This document shows positions 23,425 through 34,282 of a stretch of DNA of 64,000 bases, one piece after another. The DNA lies in assembly GCA_036346205.1 (NCBI GenBank), contig JARFJB010001166.1, forward strand, positions 11,765,001 to 11,829,000, written 5' to 3'. Both the position numbers and the translations under genes were made by a program. A model generated the notes under the pieces. The model made no database searches. It was not told the DNA's origin and was given only the letters and a program-made list of their open reading frames with translations. This DNA comes from Vesta saturnalis (taxonomy: Eukaryota > Arthropoda > Insecta > Coleoptera > Lampyridae). Every line of letters begins with the position of its first letter. Position 1 is the first letter of the stretch.

Positions 23425-24553
23425 GGGGAGAAGTGCCATGAATGGGACATTACAGATATCTTTCAATAAAATCAGTTCTGTAACTATGTATTGTTACAGA
23501 TAGATGGAGCTGTATGTCCATTCTGCATTAAAAATAGTTTAGCCTTGAAACAACAAATTTTCAACGCCTCAGTTTAATGTTTTTGTTCAAACGGGTACGA
23601 AGTTAAAATTATTAATCAGAATAAACGAGTATAAGTAAAAACATCTTGGAAGAAAACGCACAAGCTTAATAGTGAATGGTAGTGAGGCCACTTCTGAACA
23701 ATTACTACACTATTAGGATGCTACAAAGCTAAGGTATTTTTTTTTATAATTGTTTAATTTTAAAATGTAATAGGTTATGAATGGGACAGTCAGATGGGCT
23801 ATGGATGGGACACGGTCCCATTCATGACATTGTATTTGGAGTTTGAATATCTTGAAAAGTATTTAACTGACTTCGCTGAAATTCGAAGACGATTAAAGAA
23901 CATGCAATTGACTAAATTATTAATCCGATTTCGACGAAAATTTGTAGATGTTATCTAAGCTAAGAAAAATATGTTTTACAAATTTCAAAAATATCGAGAT
24001 GGCAGTACATTTTTTCGAGTAATTGATACAACTCGTATTTAGTCTCTACTCCACTTCCAACCTTGTAGAAACTAAAAAAATTGTCTCAAAATCTGAACGT
24101 GTTTTCTTATTGTTTCAGAATTAAAATGGTTGGTAAAGGGCAAAAACTTGTACGAGTAGATCCTCAGAACATGGAGAGAACAGTTAAAGACAAATTTTCA
24201 ATTCGAAAAGCAAGCAAAACATATGATATCTCTAAGTCATGCACCCAATATTGGAAATAGACGTGTTTTTACGGCTCAAGAAGAAACATGCCTAGTCGAA
24301 TATCTTATCTGCCTCGAAAATGGGTTATGGATTGGGACAAACAGCATTAAGGCAACTAGCTTTTCAATACGCAAAAGGGATGGGCAAATCTTATCCTGAA
24401 AAGTGGGATACGGATTTAAAAGCAAGCATCGACTGGCTTAAGGGCTTTAAGAAGCGTCCAGAAATTCTCTATTTAAGAAAACCTGAAAACCAGCTTATCA
24501 CGGGCAACTGCTTTTAATAGAACAGCCGTTAATAATTTGTTTAATAACTTAAC

Positions 24554-24556
<3 letters not shown>

Positions 24557-24618
<62 letters not shown>
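24557..24618. repeat. (TA)n microsatellite, left part
   Basis: About 31 TA units immediately left of the mariner in copy A. Together with 25869-25942 it forms one array split by the insertion. Confidence 0.95.
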
Positions 24619-24622
<4 letters not shown>

Positions 24623-25867
24623 GAGGGGAATCAAATATAAACGGTAATTTTGTAAAATAAATTTATTGATCAATGGTATACATAAACTAAACATTTAACA
24701 TTTTTAATGTAGTCACCTCCGAGCTCTACACACTTTTGCCACCGATTTGGAAGCTTGAATATCCCTTCTTCATAAAAGTTTGAGGGCGAGTTGTCAGCCA
24801 ATTCGCACATACTCCTCACTTCTTCATTGCTTTCAAATCGTTTGCCTCCAAGTGATTCTTTCAAGGGCGCAAACAAAAAATAATCACAGAGTGACAAGTC
24901 AGGGCTATAAGGAGGGTGCTCAAGGGTTTCCCAGCGCATTTCTTCCAATATATCCCTTGTCAAAGCTGCGGTATGTGGCCTGGCGCTGTCGTGAAGGATG
25001 ATGACGTCTCGAATGGGCATACCCCGTCGTTTGCTTCGATACGCGATTTTTATCGACTGTAACAACTCAGAATAGTAAGCCGCATTTACTGTTCGTTGAT
25101 CGTGCAGAAATCAATAAGTAAAACTCCCCTTGAGTCAAAGAAAACAGTTGCAAGCACTTTTCCGGCTGAGAGACGGGTTTTGGCTTTGACTGGGTAGCCT
25201 TCATCTTTTCTTCGCCACTTCTTACTCGCCATTTTTGATTCGGGAGTGTAATGGTGGACCCACGTCTCATCACAAGTGACAGTACGCCTCAAAACACCTC
25301 CCCTTCTTGTTGAAATCGATTCAGATGTCTTTCACTGAGCTCCGACCTGACCTGTTTTTGATTTTCGGTCAACAATCTTGGAACCCAGCGAGCAGTAATT
25401 TTTCTAAAGCTAATACCCACTTTTGATGAGATTGCTTCAATAGTTAACCGGCGATCACCTTCAATAAGCTCTCGAACAGCACGGATGTTATCATTTGTGA
25501 GACTTGTTCGTGGGCGTCGAGCATGACTTTCATTTTCGACACGTTCTCGCCCATCCCTGAATTCTCTGACCCACGTATACACTCGATTCTGAGACAGTGT
25601 AGCATCCCCAAACTGTGCCTTCAAACGAGTGAAAATTTCCGAGGGTTTAACGGCTTCATTGGTTAAAAACTGTATGATGATGCGTTGTGCAACAGACGAA
25701 GGTACCTCGCGCTCAGCCATGGCTGTACTGCGGACAGCACCGAGCGCAGCTGCTACCCCAACCGGTTTCTCCTCATAAACCAAACAACACTCGAGCATCG
25801 AATCCTCTAGATCTGAATTACGTGCTAAGCGAAATTGGAAAATTACCGTTTATATTTGATTCCCCTC

Positions 25868-25870
<3 letters not shown>
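24619..25870 (-). mobile_element. mariner inserted in the TA array
   Basis: The left end cgaggggaatcaaatataaa (from 24622) pairs exactly with the right end read in reverse (from 25868), and both continue cggtaattttg/c. TIRs are about 30 bp. Both flanks are TA repeats, so the exact TA duplication cannot be placed, and the left end has one or two extra bases. Length is about 1.25 kb, the usual mariner size. The corresponding array in copy B (29531-29576) has no insertion. Confidence 0.93.
24670..25720 (-). pseudogene. mariner transposase, two frameshifts
   Basis: The start is taken at the ATG complement 25720, MAEREVPSSVAQRIIIQFLT, which matches the usual beginning of this mariner group; a longer upstream reading is not conserved in the family. 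The two HTH motifs are seen in FTRLKAQFGDATLSQNRVYT and RRLTIEAISSKVGISF. A frameshift near 25290 leads to VTCDETWVHHYTPESK (first Asp), and another near 25070 to VIILHDSARPHTA (second Asp) and HPPYSPDLSLCDYFLFAPLK (third Asp, D,D34D pattern). The end KNVKCLVYVYH stops at 24670. All three catalytic residues are present. The two indels probably inactivate it. Confidence 0.9.

Positions 25871-25942
<72 letters not shown>
25869..25942. repeat. (TA)n microsatellite, right part
   Basis: About 37 TA units to the right of the mariner, running into aactataatgaaacgggtg of the pogo transposase. Confidence 0.95.
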
Positions 25943-25943
<1 letters not shown>

Positions 25944-28900
25944 CTATAATGAAACGGGTGTTACTACTGTTACGAATCCACCCAAGGTTTTTTCACAAAA
26001 AGGACTCAAACAGGTCGGCCAAGCAACGTCAGCGGAACGAGGCTCGTTAATAACAATGTTGACTTTTGTAAGTGCAAACGGAAATACAATATCTCCTGTT
26101 TTCGTTTTTCCTAGAGTTCATTTCAAAGAGTTTATGTTAAATGGGGCACCAACAGGTAGTCTAGGCGTTGCAAATAAATCGGGATGGATGACAAAAATAA
26201 ACTTATTAGAAGCTTTCAAACATTTCGTTAAATATTCAAAACCATCTCCAGAGGCTCCTGTGTTACTGCTACTCGACAATCACGAATCCCATATTAGCTT
26301 GGATGTCGTAAACTATGCCAAAAGTAATAATGTGGTCTTACTAACATTCCCACCACACACCAGCCACCGACTGCAGCCACTTGATGTGGCCATTCATGGG
26401 CCATTTAAGACCTATTTTAAATGTGCCCAAAATGAGTGGATGTTGTCAAATCCGGGTAAAACACTTGATATATATCAAATTGCATCTCTATCAAATAAAG
26501 CTTATCTGAATGCCTTCACACCAAAGAACATTATTTCTGGCTTTAGCTCAACGGGGATTTATCCTCTGAATCGCAATATTTTTGATGCCTTCGATTTCTT
26601 ATGCTCTTCTGTCACAGATCACGCCGATCCAACAACACGTTCACAAACACCATGCGATTACGATAAGCCTGAGGCAATACCATATACCAGTAAAATACAA
26701 ACAACGGTTACACCCGAAGCCATAAGACCTTTTCCAAAGGCCCAGAACGAAAAAATATGAACAAAAGAGGACCAAAATAAAAGGGGAGTACAAGGGTGTT
26801 ACCCGACACAGGTGAAAAAAATTTACTTGAAGAAGCACACAACTCAAAGCTAAGGAAAAAAAATATTACGAAAAAAAGTAATAAACCAGTGAGGAAAGTT
26901 TTCGAAGAATCCAGCAACAGTGACTCCGAGGATGAACACATCGAATGTTAAGATATGGACGATGACATATCCGAAAATTTTGATATTGATGAAAATTGCA
27001 ATTCAGATTTCAGTACTGAGGGAGAGCAAGCTTTGGAAGAGAATGACTTCGTTCTTGTTGACTGTTCCACAAAAAAAAATAAGCTATGTTACAGTGGACG
27101 CATTCAATCAAAATTGGAAAATCAAGAATTCCAAATCAAATTTTTAAGAAGATTCGGTAATTCGAATAGGTTCTATTATCCCCTAAAAGAAGATATTAGT
27201 GACGTTGAAAGGGAACGTGTAAAGAAAAAGCTGAAAACACCTAATAACAAATGCGGAACAAAAAGATCAGAAGAAATTATCTATTTTCCCATACGTTTTG
27301 AAAATTATGAGAGAGAATTTGGACGAATCCTCTAACTCAACAATGGTTTGTCTTGAACTTCTGTTTAAAATTCAATGTCCCATTCAAAAACCCATGGTGT
27401 CCCATTCAACACCATGGGGTTTTAAACGGGACACTTTTTTCTTAAATGTTTGTGTTGTGAATAAATAAATCTTTTGAGACCTATTGCTTTTTATCTTGTG
27501 CTCAAATTTATCAACAATAATCCCGTACAAAAAATTCTTGTAAAAGTAAAAAAATTAATTTTTGCATAAAAAAAGTGTCCCATTCATACCACTTCTCCCC
27601 TACCCATTATCAAACTACAAACTCATTACAACTAGGTAAAATGCTAATGCATTACAGGACTTTCTTGCAAAATACTAGAATCTATATGGGGTATTTTTAT
27701 ATCTTTGAAATATTCAGCTGTTTTAGAAATATTTAATAAAAACAAAAAACTAACCCTAATAACCCCCTCTCCGAGAGATCCAGACATCATGGCCGATCTT
27801 GACGAAACTTGGCCAAAAGTTGTAAAATGAGTCGATTTAGCGATAGTGAAAAAAAGTCGATTCTGCTATAGGTACCTACATATATGTATATGAAGATTGA
27901 AACTTAAAAATAGATCTCTCGCTTATCTTTCAAGATACCCTGTTTCATGTCATTTTAAAGCAAATTTCGTTCCCTTTCAAATAAAGTAAGAATAATTGTA
28001 TGTTATACCAGCCATAGGAGGAATGTTTTCAATTTCCGGAATTAGTGTTTTTTTATCAAAATAATATCGTTTCATTAGCGCAAATGAACAATATAGCTCT
28101 TTTCACACTCATCTGAAGAGCACCTTGAAATGTTCTTGTTGGAAAAACAACTTGAAAATTAGTCAAAATGGTTGTAATGAAGTATTGTATGAAAGGCAAG
28201 TTGTAAAACTCAGCGTTTACCACAAAAGTGGAGGTTGCACAATCTTTTCTACATTTTCAAATAAGAAGTGCCATGAATGGGACATTACAATATCTTTCAG
28301 TAAAATCATTCTGTAACTATGTATTGTTACAGATAGAAGTTATGTCCATTCTGCATTAAAAATAGTTTAGCCTTGAGACAAAGAATTTTCAACGCCTCAG
28401 TTTAATATTTTGTTCAAATGAAGTTAAAATTATTAATCAGAATAAACGAGTATAAGTAAAACATCTTGGAAGAAAACGCACAAGCTTGATAGTGAATGGT
28501 AGTGAGGCCACTTCTGAACAATTACTACACTATTAGGATGCTACAAAGCTAAGGTATTTTTTTCATAATTGTTTAATTTTAAAATGTAATAGGTTATAAA
28601 TGGGACAGTCAGATAGGCTATGGATGAGACATTGTCCCATTCATGACATTGTGTTTGGAGTTTGAATATCTTGAAAAGTATTTAACTGACTCGCTGAAAT
28701 TCGATAGAGAGTACCTATAACGAGACGATTATTTTTCAAAAAAGAACATGCAATTGACTAAATTATTAATCCGATTTCGACGAAAATTTGTAGATGTTAT
28801 CTAAGCTAAGAAAATATGTTTTACAAATTTAAAAATATCGAGATGGCAGTACATTTTCTTCTTAGTCTTTTATATTTTTGTTTTTCGAGTAATTGATACA

Positions 28901-28994
28901 ACTCGTATTTAGTCTCTACTCCACTTCCAACCTTGTAGAAACTAAAAAATTGTCTCAAAATCTGAACGTGTTTTCTTATTGTTTAAGAATTAAA

Positions 28995-29526
28995 ATGGTT
29001 GGTAAAGGGCAAAAACTTGTACGAGTAGATCCTCAGAACATGGAGAGAGCAGTTTAAAGTGTCATTAAAGACAAATTTTCAATTCGAAAAGCAAGCAAAA
29101 CATATGATATCTCTAAGTCAGCTCTACAAAAGCAGTTAAATGTGCACTTCACCATACTGACCCAAACGATTTCAATCATGCACCCAATATTGGAAACAGC
29201 CGTGTTTTTACGGCTCAAGAAGAAACATACCTAGTCGAATATCTTATAACTGCCTCGAAAATGTGTTATGGATTGGGACAAACAGCATTAAGGTAACTAG
29301 CTTTTCAATGCGCAGAAGGGATGGGCAAATCTTATCCTGAAAAGTGGGATACGGATTTAAAAGCAAGCATCGACTGGCTTAAGGGCTTTAAGAAGCGTCA
29401 CAGAAATTCTCTCTTTAAGAAAACCTGAAAACCAGCTTATCACGGGCAACTGCTTTTAATAGAACAACCGTTAATATTTGTTTAATAACTTAGAGAGCGT
29501 GATGAACAAATTCCACTTCACACCTG

Positions 29527-29577
<51 letters not shown>

Positions 29578-30932
29578 CTGTAATGAAACGGGTGTTACTA
29601 CTGTTATGGATCCACCCAAGGTTTTTTCACAAAAGGACTCGAACAGGTCGGCCAAGCAACATCAGCGGAACGAGGCTCGTTAATGTTGACCTTTGTAAGT
29701 GCAAACGGAAATACAATATCTCCTGTTTTCGTTTTTCCTAGAGTCCATTTCAAAGAGTTTATGTTAAATGGGGCACCAACAGGTAGTCTAGGCGTTGCAA
29801 ATAAATCGGGATGGATGACAGAAATAAACTTTTTAGAAGCTTTCAAACATTTCGTTAAATATTCAAAACCAGAGGCTCCTGTGTTACTGCTACTCGACAA
29901 TCACGAATCCCATATTAGCTTGGATGTCGTAAACTATGCCAAAAGTAATAATGTGGTCTTACTAACATTCCCACCACACACCAGCCACCGACTGCAGCCA
30001 CTTGATGTGGCCATTTATGGACCCTTTAAATGTGCCCTAAATGAGTGGATGTTGGCAAATCCGGGTAAAACACTTGATATATATCAAATTGCATCTCTAT
30101 CAAATAAAGCTTATCTGAATTCCTTCACACCAAAGAACATTATTTCTGGCTTTAGCTCAACGGGATTTATCCTCTGAATCGCAATATTTTTGATGCCTCC
30201 GATTTCTTATGCTCTTCTGTCACAGATCACGCCAATCCAACAACACGTTCATAAACACCATACGATTACGATAAGCTTGAGGCAATACCATTCGACCAGT
30301 AAAATACAAACAACGGTTACGCCTGAAGCCATAAGACCTTTTCCAAAGACCCAGAACGAAAAAATATAAACAAAAGAGGACGAAAAAGGGAAGTACAAGG
30401 GTGTTAACCGAACAGGTGAAAAAATTTACTTGAAGAAGCGCACAACTCAAAGCTAAGGAAGAAAAACATTACGAAAAAGGTAATAAACCAGTGAGGAAAG
30501 TTTTCGAAGAATCCAGCAACAGTGACTCGAGGATGAACACATCGAATTTGAAGATACGGACGATGACATATCCGAAAATTTTGATATTGATGAAAATTGC
30601 AACTCAGATTTCAGTACCGAGGAGAACAAGCTTTGGAAGAGAATGACTTCGTTCTTGTTGACTGTTCCACAAAAAATAAGCTATGTTACATTGGACGCAT
30701 TCAATCAAAATTGGAAAATCAAGAATTCCAAATCAAATTTTTAAGAAGATTCGGTAATTCGAATAGGTTCTATTATCCCCTAAAAGAAGATATTAGTGAC
30801 ATTGAAAGGGAACGTGTAAAGAAAAAGCTGAAACCACCTAATAACAAATGTGGAACAAAAAGATCATAAGAAATTATTTATTTTCCCATACGTTTTGAAA
30901 ATTATGAGAGAGAATTTGAACGAATCCTCTAA
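28995..30932 (+). pseudogene. pogo-like transposase, copy B
   Basis: The ATG at 28995 opens the same MVGKGQKLVRVDPQNMERAV as copy A, followed by an early stop. It keeps the HTH segment SKSALQKQLNVHFT that A has deleted. The text PDNIYIYIY.. spans the TA array (29531-29576), after which CNETGVTTVMDPPKVFSQK again has Asn at the usual DETG Asp. The open frame 29683-30177 carries APVLLLLDNHESH and FPPHTSHRLQPLDVAIYGPF. The C-terminal domain (ENDFVLVDCS.., FLRRFGNSNRFYYPL) lies at 30640-30870, where a premature stop cuts the original end near 30932. Inactive. Confidence 0.86.
29531..29576. repeat. (TA)n microsatellite in pogo copy B
   Basis: About 23 TA units, flanked left by cacctgacaa and right by actgtaatgaaacgggtg. 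It is the mariner-free counterpart of the split array in copy A. Confidence 0.95.
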
Positions 30933-31346
30933 CTCAACAATGGTTTAAGTCTTGAACTTCTGTTTAAAATTCAATGTCCCGTTCAAAACCTCATGGAGTC
31001 CCATTTAACACCATGGGGTTTTGAATGGGACATATTACACTTTTTTCTTAAATAATGTTTGTTTTGTGAATAAATAAATCGTTTGAGATCTATTGCTTTT
31101 TATCTTGTGCTCAAATTTATTAACAATAATCCCGTACAAAATATTCTTGTAAAAGTAAAAAAATTAATTTTTGCTTAGCGCATAAAAAAAAGTGTCCCAT
31201 TCATACCACTCCTCCCCTACCCATTATCAAACTACAAACTCATTACAACTAGGTGAAATGCTAATGCATTACAGGACTTTCTTGCAAAATACTAGAATCT
31301 ATATGGTTTAGCGATAGTGAAAAAAAAGTCGATTCTGCTATAGGTA

Positions 31347-31348
<2 letters not shown>

Positions 31349-31431
<83 letters not shown>
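31349..31431. repeat. (TA)n microsatellite
   Basis: About 41 TA units between the right flank of pogo copy B and the integrase fragment. Confidence 0.95.
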
Positions 31432-31433
<2 letters not shown>

Positions 31434-32356
31434 ACATGTTTAGATTTAACGTATGTAAAAAACATTACAAATAGATGTAAGCTTTGCATTTTAGCCAAAG
31501 AAAAAAACCATACTAATCTCAATCTTGTTAAAAGTATAAAAGTAAGTAAACCGTTGGAAATTATAGCAATCGATTACATTGGGAATTTGGTACCCGGACA
31601 AAACGGTCATAAAAATATTTTAGTGATCGTGGATATTTTTTCAAAATTTATTAAACTTTACCCTAGCAGGGAATGCACTTCAAGACAAGCTGCGATTTCT
31701 ATAGAAAAGTTCATGCAAGAGACAAGAAGACCAAAAGCCATCCTAGCAGACAACGCTACATATTTTAGAAGTGCCAAGTTTGTAAAAAAGTTTGAAGAAA
31801 ATGGGATAAAAATATACTTCTGTTCTATTAGACATCCTCAAGGCAACCCAGCTGAAAGATATATCAAAGAAGTGATAAAATTTTTGAGAATATTTACTTA
31901 CGAAGAACATAATTCTTGGGTAAAATATTTAACGTCATAGAAAAATGTGTAAACGAAGTACCTAATGTTAGAACGGAGGTAGCTCCTATTACCTTAATGA
32001 AAAAGGTAATACCAGAAAGACCCTGGAGACAACAACAAGATGCAGTTGAAGTAGAAGAATTGATACAAGAAGTTAAAGAAAGATTATGGACAATTTTGAA
32101 CAATTATGAAAAGAAACAATTATCTAAAAGTAAGAAGAAAGTTACATTTAAAGAAGGTGACTTAGTGATCATACGCAGATTAACAGTTGCAGATAGAGCA
32201 CGAAATATGTGTGCAAAACTATTATTACCATATGAAGGACCGTATAAGGTTAAAAAATGTTTTGGGGGTACTACGTACGAATTAGTTAATGTAGAAGATG
32301 ATAGTAGTAGAGGCAAATTTCATATTTCTATGATTTATCCTTATTTAAATATTTAG
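31432..32356 (+). pseudogene. Retroelement integrase, partial and frameshifted
   Basis: The fragment begins in the zinc-binding region: the second Cys pair (CKLC) and LAKEKNH are visible, and the His pair is lost to the left. The catalytic core has EIIAIDYIGNLVPG (first Asp), VIVDIFSKFIKLYPS, AILADNATYF (second Asp) and NPAERYIKE (Glu), so the D,D,E triad is present. One frameshift near 31925 separates the core from the C-terminal half, which has KEGDLVIIRR and YEGPYKVKK, the usual C-terminal DNA-binding/GPY-type module, and ends at 32356. It looks like the end of a gypsy-type pol gene. It is truncated and broken, with no sign that it could act alone. Confidence 0.82.
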
Positions 32357-32625
32357 TTAAAGGTAGGACAATTAAAGAATTAAATATTTTCTTCACAAAT
32401 TTCAAAAAATATCTTCATTCTTGAATTGGGGAATTTGAGATGTTTAGATAGGAGTAAGACAAGGATTGGACAGTTTAACTAGTAATTTCTTTAAAAAAAA
32501 GGGTGATTTCAAGCATGATACATGTGCGAAACATTTATTTGATATAATTATTGAGACAAATTTAAATTTAAATATATAGTGAATATTATTAAATATATTA
32601 TTTTTTTACATTATATATCATCCCA

Positions 32626-32628
<3 letters not shown>
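31432..32628 (+). mobile_element. Ty3/gypsy-like LTR-retroelement 3' pol fragment between TA arrays
   Basis: Only the integrase and a C-terminal extension are present. No protease, RT, RNase H or clear LTR is visible. The piece is bounded exactly by TA arrays on both sides, which suggests it was brought in, or trimmed, by recombination in TA repeats. About 270 bp of non-coding sequence follow the stop at 32356. Confidence 0.75.

Positions 32629-32685
<57 letters not shown>
32629..32685. repeat. (TA)n microsatellite
   Basis: About 26 TA units, followed by tacatatacatatatgaag. This is the right-hand border of the retroelement fragment and the return to the unit B flank. Confidence 0.95.
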
Positions 32686-32697
<12 letters not shown>

Positions 32698-32894
32698 GAA
32701 GATTGAAAGTTAAAAATAGATCTCTCGCTTATCTTTCAAGATACCCTGTTTCATATCATTTTAAAGCAAATTTCGTTCCTTTCAAATAAAAAAGAATAAT
32801 TGTATGTTATACCAGCCATAAGAGGAATGTTTTCAATTTCCGGAATTAGTGTTTTTTTTTATCAGAATATCATTTCATTAGCGCAAATGAACAA

Positions 32895-34160
32895 AGTATA
32901 TTTCCAAAATCCCAAGTTTGTAACCAAAATAGTTAGAAAGTTATAACAATATCAATATTAAATATTCGAATATTCATGTCTCCTAAACTAGTAGCTTTTG
33001 AAGAAGTTGGTTAGTTGCATTCATAAGAGTGGCTGGTTGCCTAGAAAATATAAAAAAAGAAAAAAAATGGTTGGGGAGAATTTTGAATAAATCTATTTCC
33101 AAAAATTGCTTAAGTTTAACCACTTAAATGTAAGCAAATTTATACCATAATTTATTACGTAAAGAAAGCTCTTTAAAGAATATTTATTTAACTAAGCACA
33201 TCTATTTCCAATTCTTTTACATCTTGAACAACATCAGATATATATACTTCTACAAAAAAAAATATATGTTACTGTAACAGTAATCTTCTATATTAAAATT
33301 TGCCCCCTAAATAACACCCTTATTTTCACCCCCTGTATACCTATTGCATTTAAAAGCTTGTTTTGTCAACATAATTGTTGTGTAGGCCTTCACTCCAAAT
33401 TTGATCAAAATTGTCGGTGTAGTGTCGGCTGGCGAGTGCCACAGAGTTTGAAAAATTTTCTGAAATAAAAGGCGATCAAAAAGGGTGCAGAGAAGTATTA
33501 TATGAAAAGAATGTAAAACCCAGTTTTTCACAACAAATAGACACAAAACTAGAAATTAAAGTAACTCTGTGAAATGTACTTGGGAAAACAACTAGAAAAT
33601 GAATAAGAGTATAAAAAAGGATGACATGATAAGAAGTCTGTAAAACCCAGTTTTTCACATAAAGTGGAGGGTACACAATCTTTTCTATACTTGCTACAAT
33701 ATCCATCAATCTATATCCACTCAGAAAACTTTAATTTTAATACAATGTCTCATTTTCTGCCTCTCTTCACATTCCTCTCGGAAACCTTTTCAAAATGTTG
33801 AGAAAACAACTCCAAAATTAGTTATAAAGGGTGTAATGAAATATATGAAAAAAAGCAAAAAATTCAAGTAGATTGTTTATAGTAAATAGAACTGCATATT
33901 TAATGTAAAATAATAACGCTGTTGATAATGTAAAACCAAAATGATAGAAACAAACATTTCAATAGATAAGGTTTAGGAATACGATAGAAAATTTCAGATC
34001 AAGATCCAAGTGGATGCTAGAGAATTTGCATTAAAAACACTGTGCACTTGTTCATTTCTCGGTTCGATTATTTCTAATAAATAAAAATTACATTTTTGGT
34101 TAAATACTAGCATTTTCATTTGTACTTATTTTAAATATGGTTAAATGTGAGTTTTTTTTA
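32895..34160. repeat. AT-rich stretch with degenerate copies of the pogo-flank unit
   Basis: 32895-33470 holds nothing recognisable. At 33480-33560, 33590-33710 and 33770-33860 there are diverged copies of the unit seen at 23251-23424 (acacaatcttttctatacttgctacaata at 33672-33700 is the best piece). These copies carry no pogo element. 33870-34160 has no supported gene. Confidence 0.6.
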
Positions 34161-34169
34161 GACTATACC

Positions 34170-34175
34170 TTTATT
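34170..34175 (-). terminator. Candidate poly(A) signal of the SFT2 gene
   Basis: tttatt on the plus strand is AATAAA on the minus strand, about 108 bp after the SFT2 stop codon. Confidence 0.45.
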
Positions 34176-34282
34176 TCTTTATCAATTATATACCTTAAGT
34201 ATTTTTATCACAGTTATAATTGCTTAAATAATTTATATACTTATAATTCCTAAGATACAAATATGCATAAAGTCTTATTTAA

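Larger units (their letters stand above)
24126..27335 (+). pseudogene. pogo-like transposase, copy A, with (TA)n array and mariner inside
   Basis: The ATG at 24126 opens MVGKGQKLVRVDPQNMERTV and then KFSIRKASKTYDIS (HTH). About 60 bp present in copy B are deleted at 24240. LGQTALRQLAFQYAKGMGK and SIDWLKGFKKRPE follow. The catalytic region is interrupted by a (TA)n array and the mariner. After them NYNETGVTTVTNPPKVFSQK has Asn where DETG is usual. Then KQVGQATSAERG, APVLLLLDNHESH (second Asp), FPPHTSHRLQPLDVAIHGPF (third acidic) and GFSSTGIYPLNRNIF follow in a long open frame to 26760. After a frameshift an acidic linker and a C-terminal domain (ENDFVLVDCS..FLRRFGNSNRFYYPL) end at 27335. It is inactive. 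Confidence 0.88.
23425..27600 (+). mobile_element. pogo/Tigger-like element 2, copy A, with nested mariner
   Basis: TIRs are ggggagaagtgccatgaatg on the left, after TA at 23423-23424, and ggggagaagtggtatgaatg read in reverse from 27600, before TA at 27601-27602. The phrase atgaatgggaca recurs subterminally on both sides (about 23775-23825 and 27380-27430). The interior has a CENP-B/pogo-type transposase. Copy B at 28262-31217 is the duplicated partner. Confidence 0.92.
23251..28092. repeat. Tandem segmental duplication, unit A (about 4.84 kb)
   Basis: It begins atagctcttttcacactcat and ends gcgcaaatgaac. It is directly followed by unit B, which begins with the same bases at 28093. The shared sequence includes the left flank, the whole pogo-like element, and about 490 bp of right flank. 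Unit A additionally contains a mariner and about 130 bp (27690-27825) missing from B. Because flanks as well as the element are shared, this is a segmental duplication and not two insertions. Confidence 0.9.
28262..31217 (+). mobile_element. pogo/Tigger-like element 2, copy B
   Basis: The left end has lost the ggggag of the TIR (it reads ataagaagtgccatgaatgg). The right end is complete, ggggaggagtggtatgaatg in reverse from 31217, followed by TA. Internal order is as in copy A. A small insertion near 28704-28738 and loss of codons at several points distinguish it. Confidence 0.88.
28093..32894. repeat. Tandem segmental duplication, unit B (about 4.80 kb)
   Basis: It starts atagctcttttcacactcat and ends gcgcaaatgaacaa at 32894, the same limits as unit A. 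It contains the second pogo-like copy without mariner and, between two TA arrays, a retroelement integrase fragment that unit A lacks. At the matching place unit A has only tacatatatgtatatg (27878-27893). Single-base differences and short indels are scattered throughout, so the duplication is not very recent. Confidence 0.9.

Noticed and set aside
24473..24694. Frames with long IYIYIY runs read as possible membrane proteins
   Set aside because: They are translations of the (TA)n arrays. The only meaningful reading is inside the pogo transposase frame.
31432..32356. Possibility of an intact endogenous retrovirus or domesticated integrase
   Set aside because: Only a truncated integrase with one frameshift is present, no envelope, LTR or other pol part is seen, and both edges are TA repeats.
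33307..33709. Two overlapping minus-strand frames of 77-79 codons
   Set aside because: They fall in degenerate copies of the pogo-flank repeat, have biased composition, and show no start context or motif.
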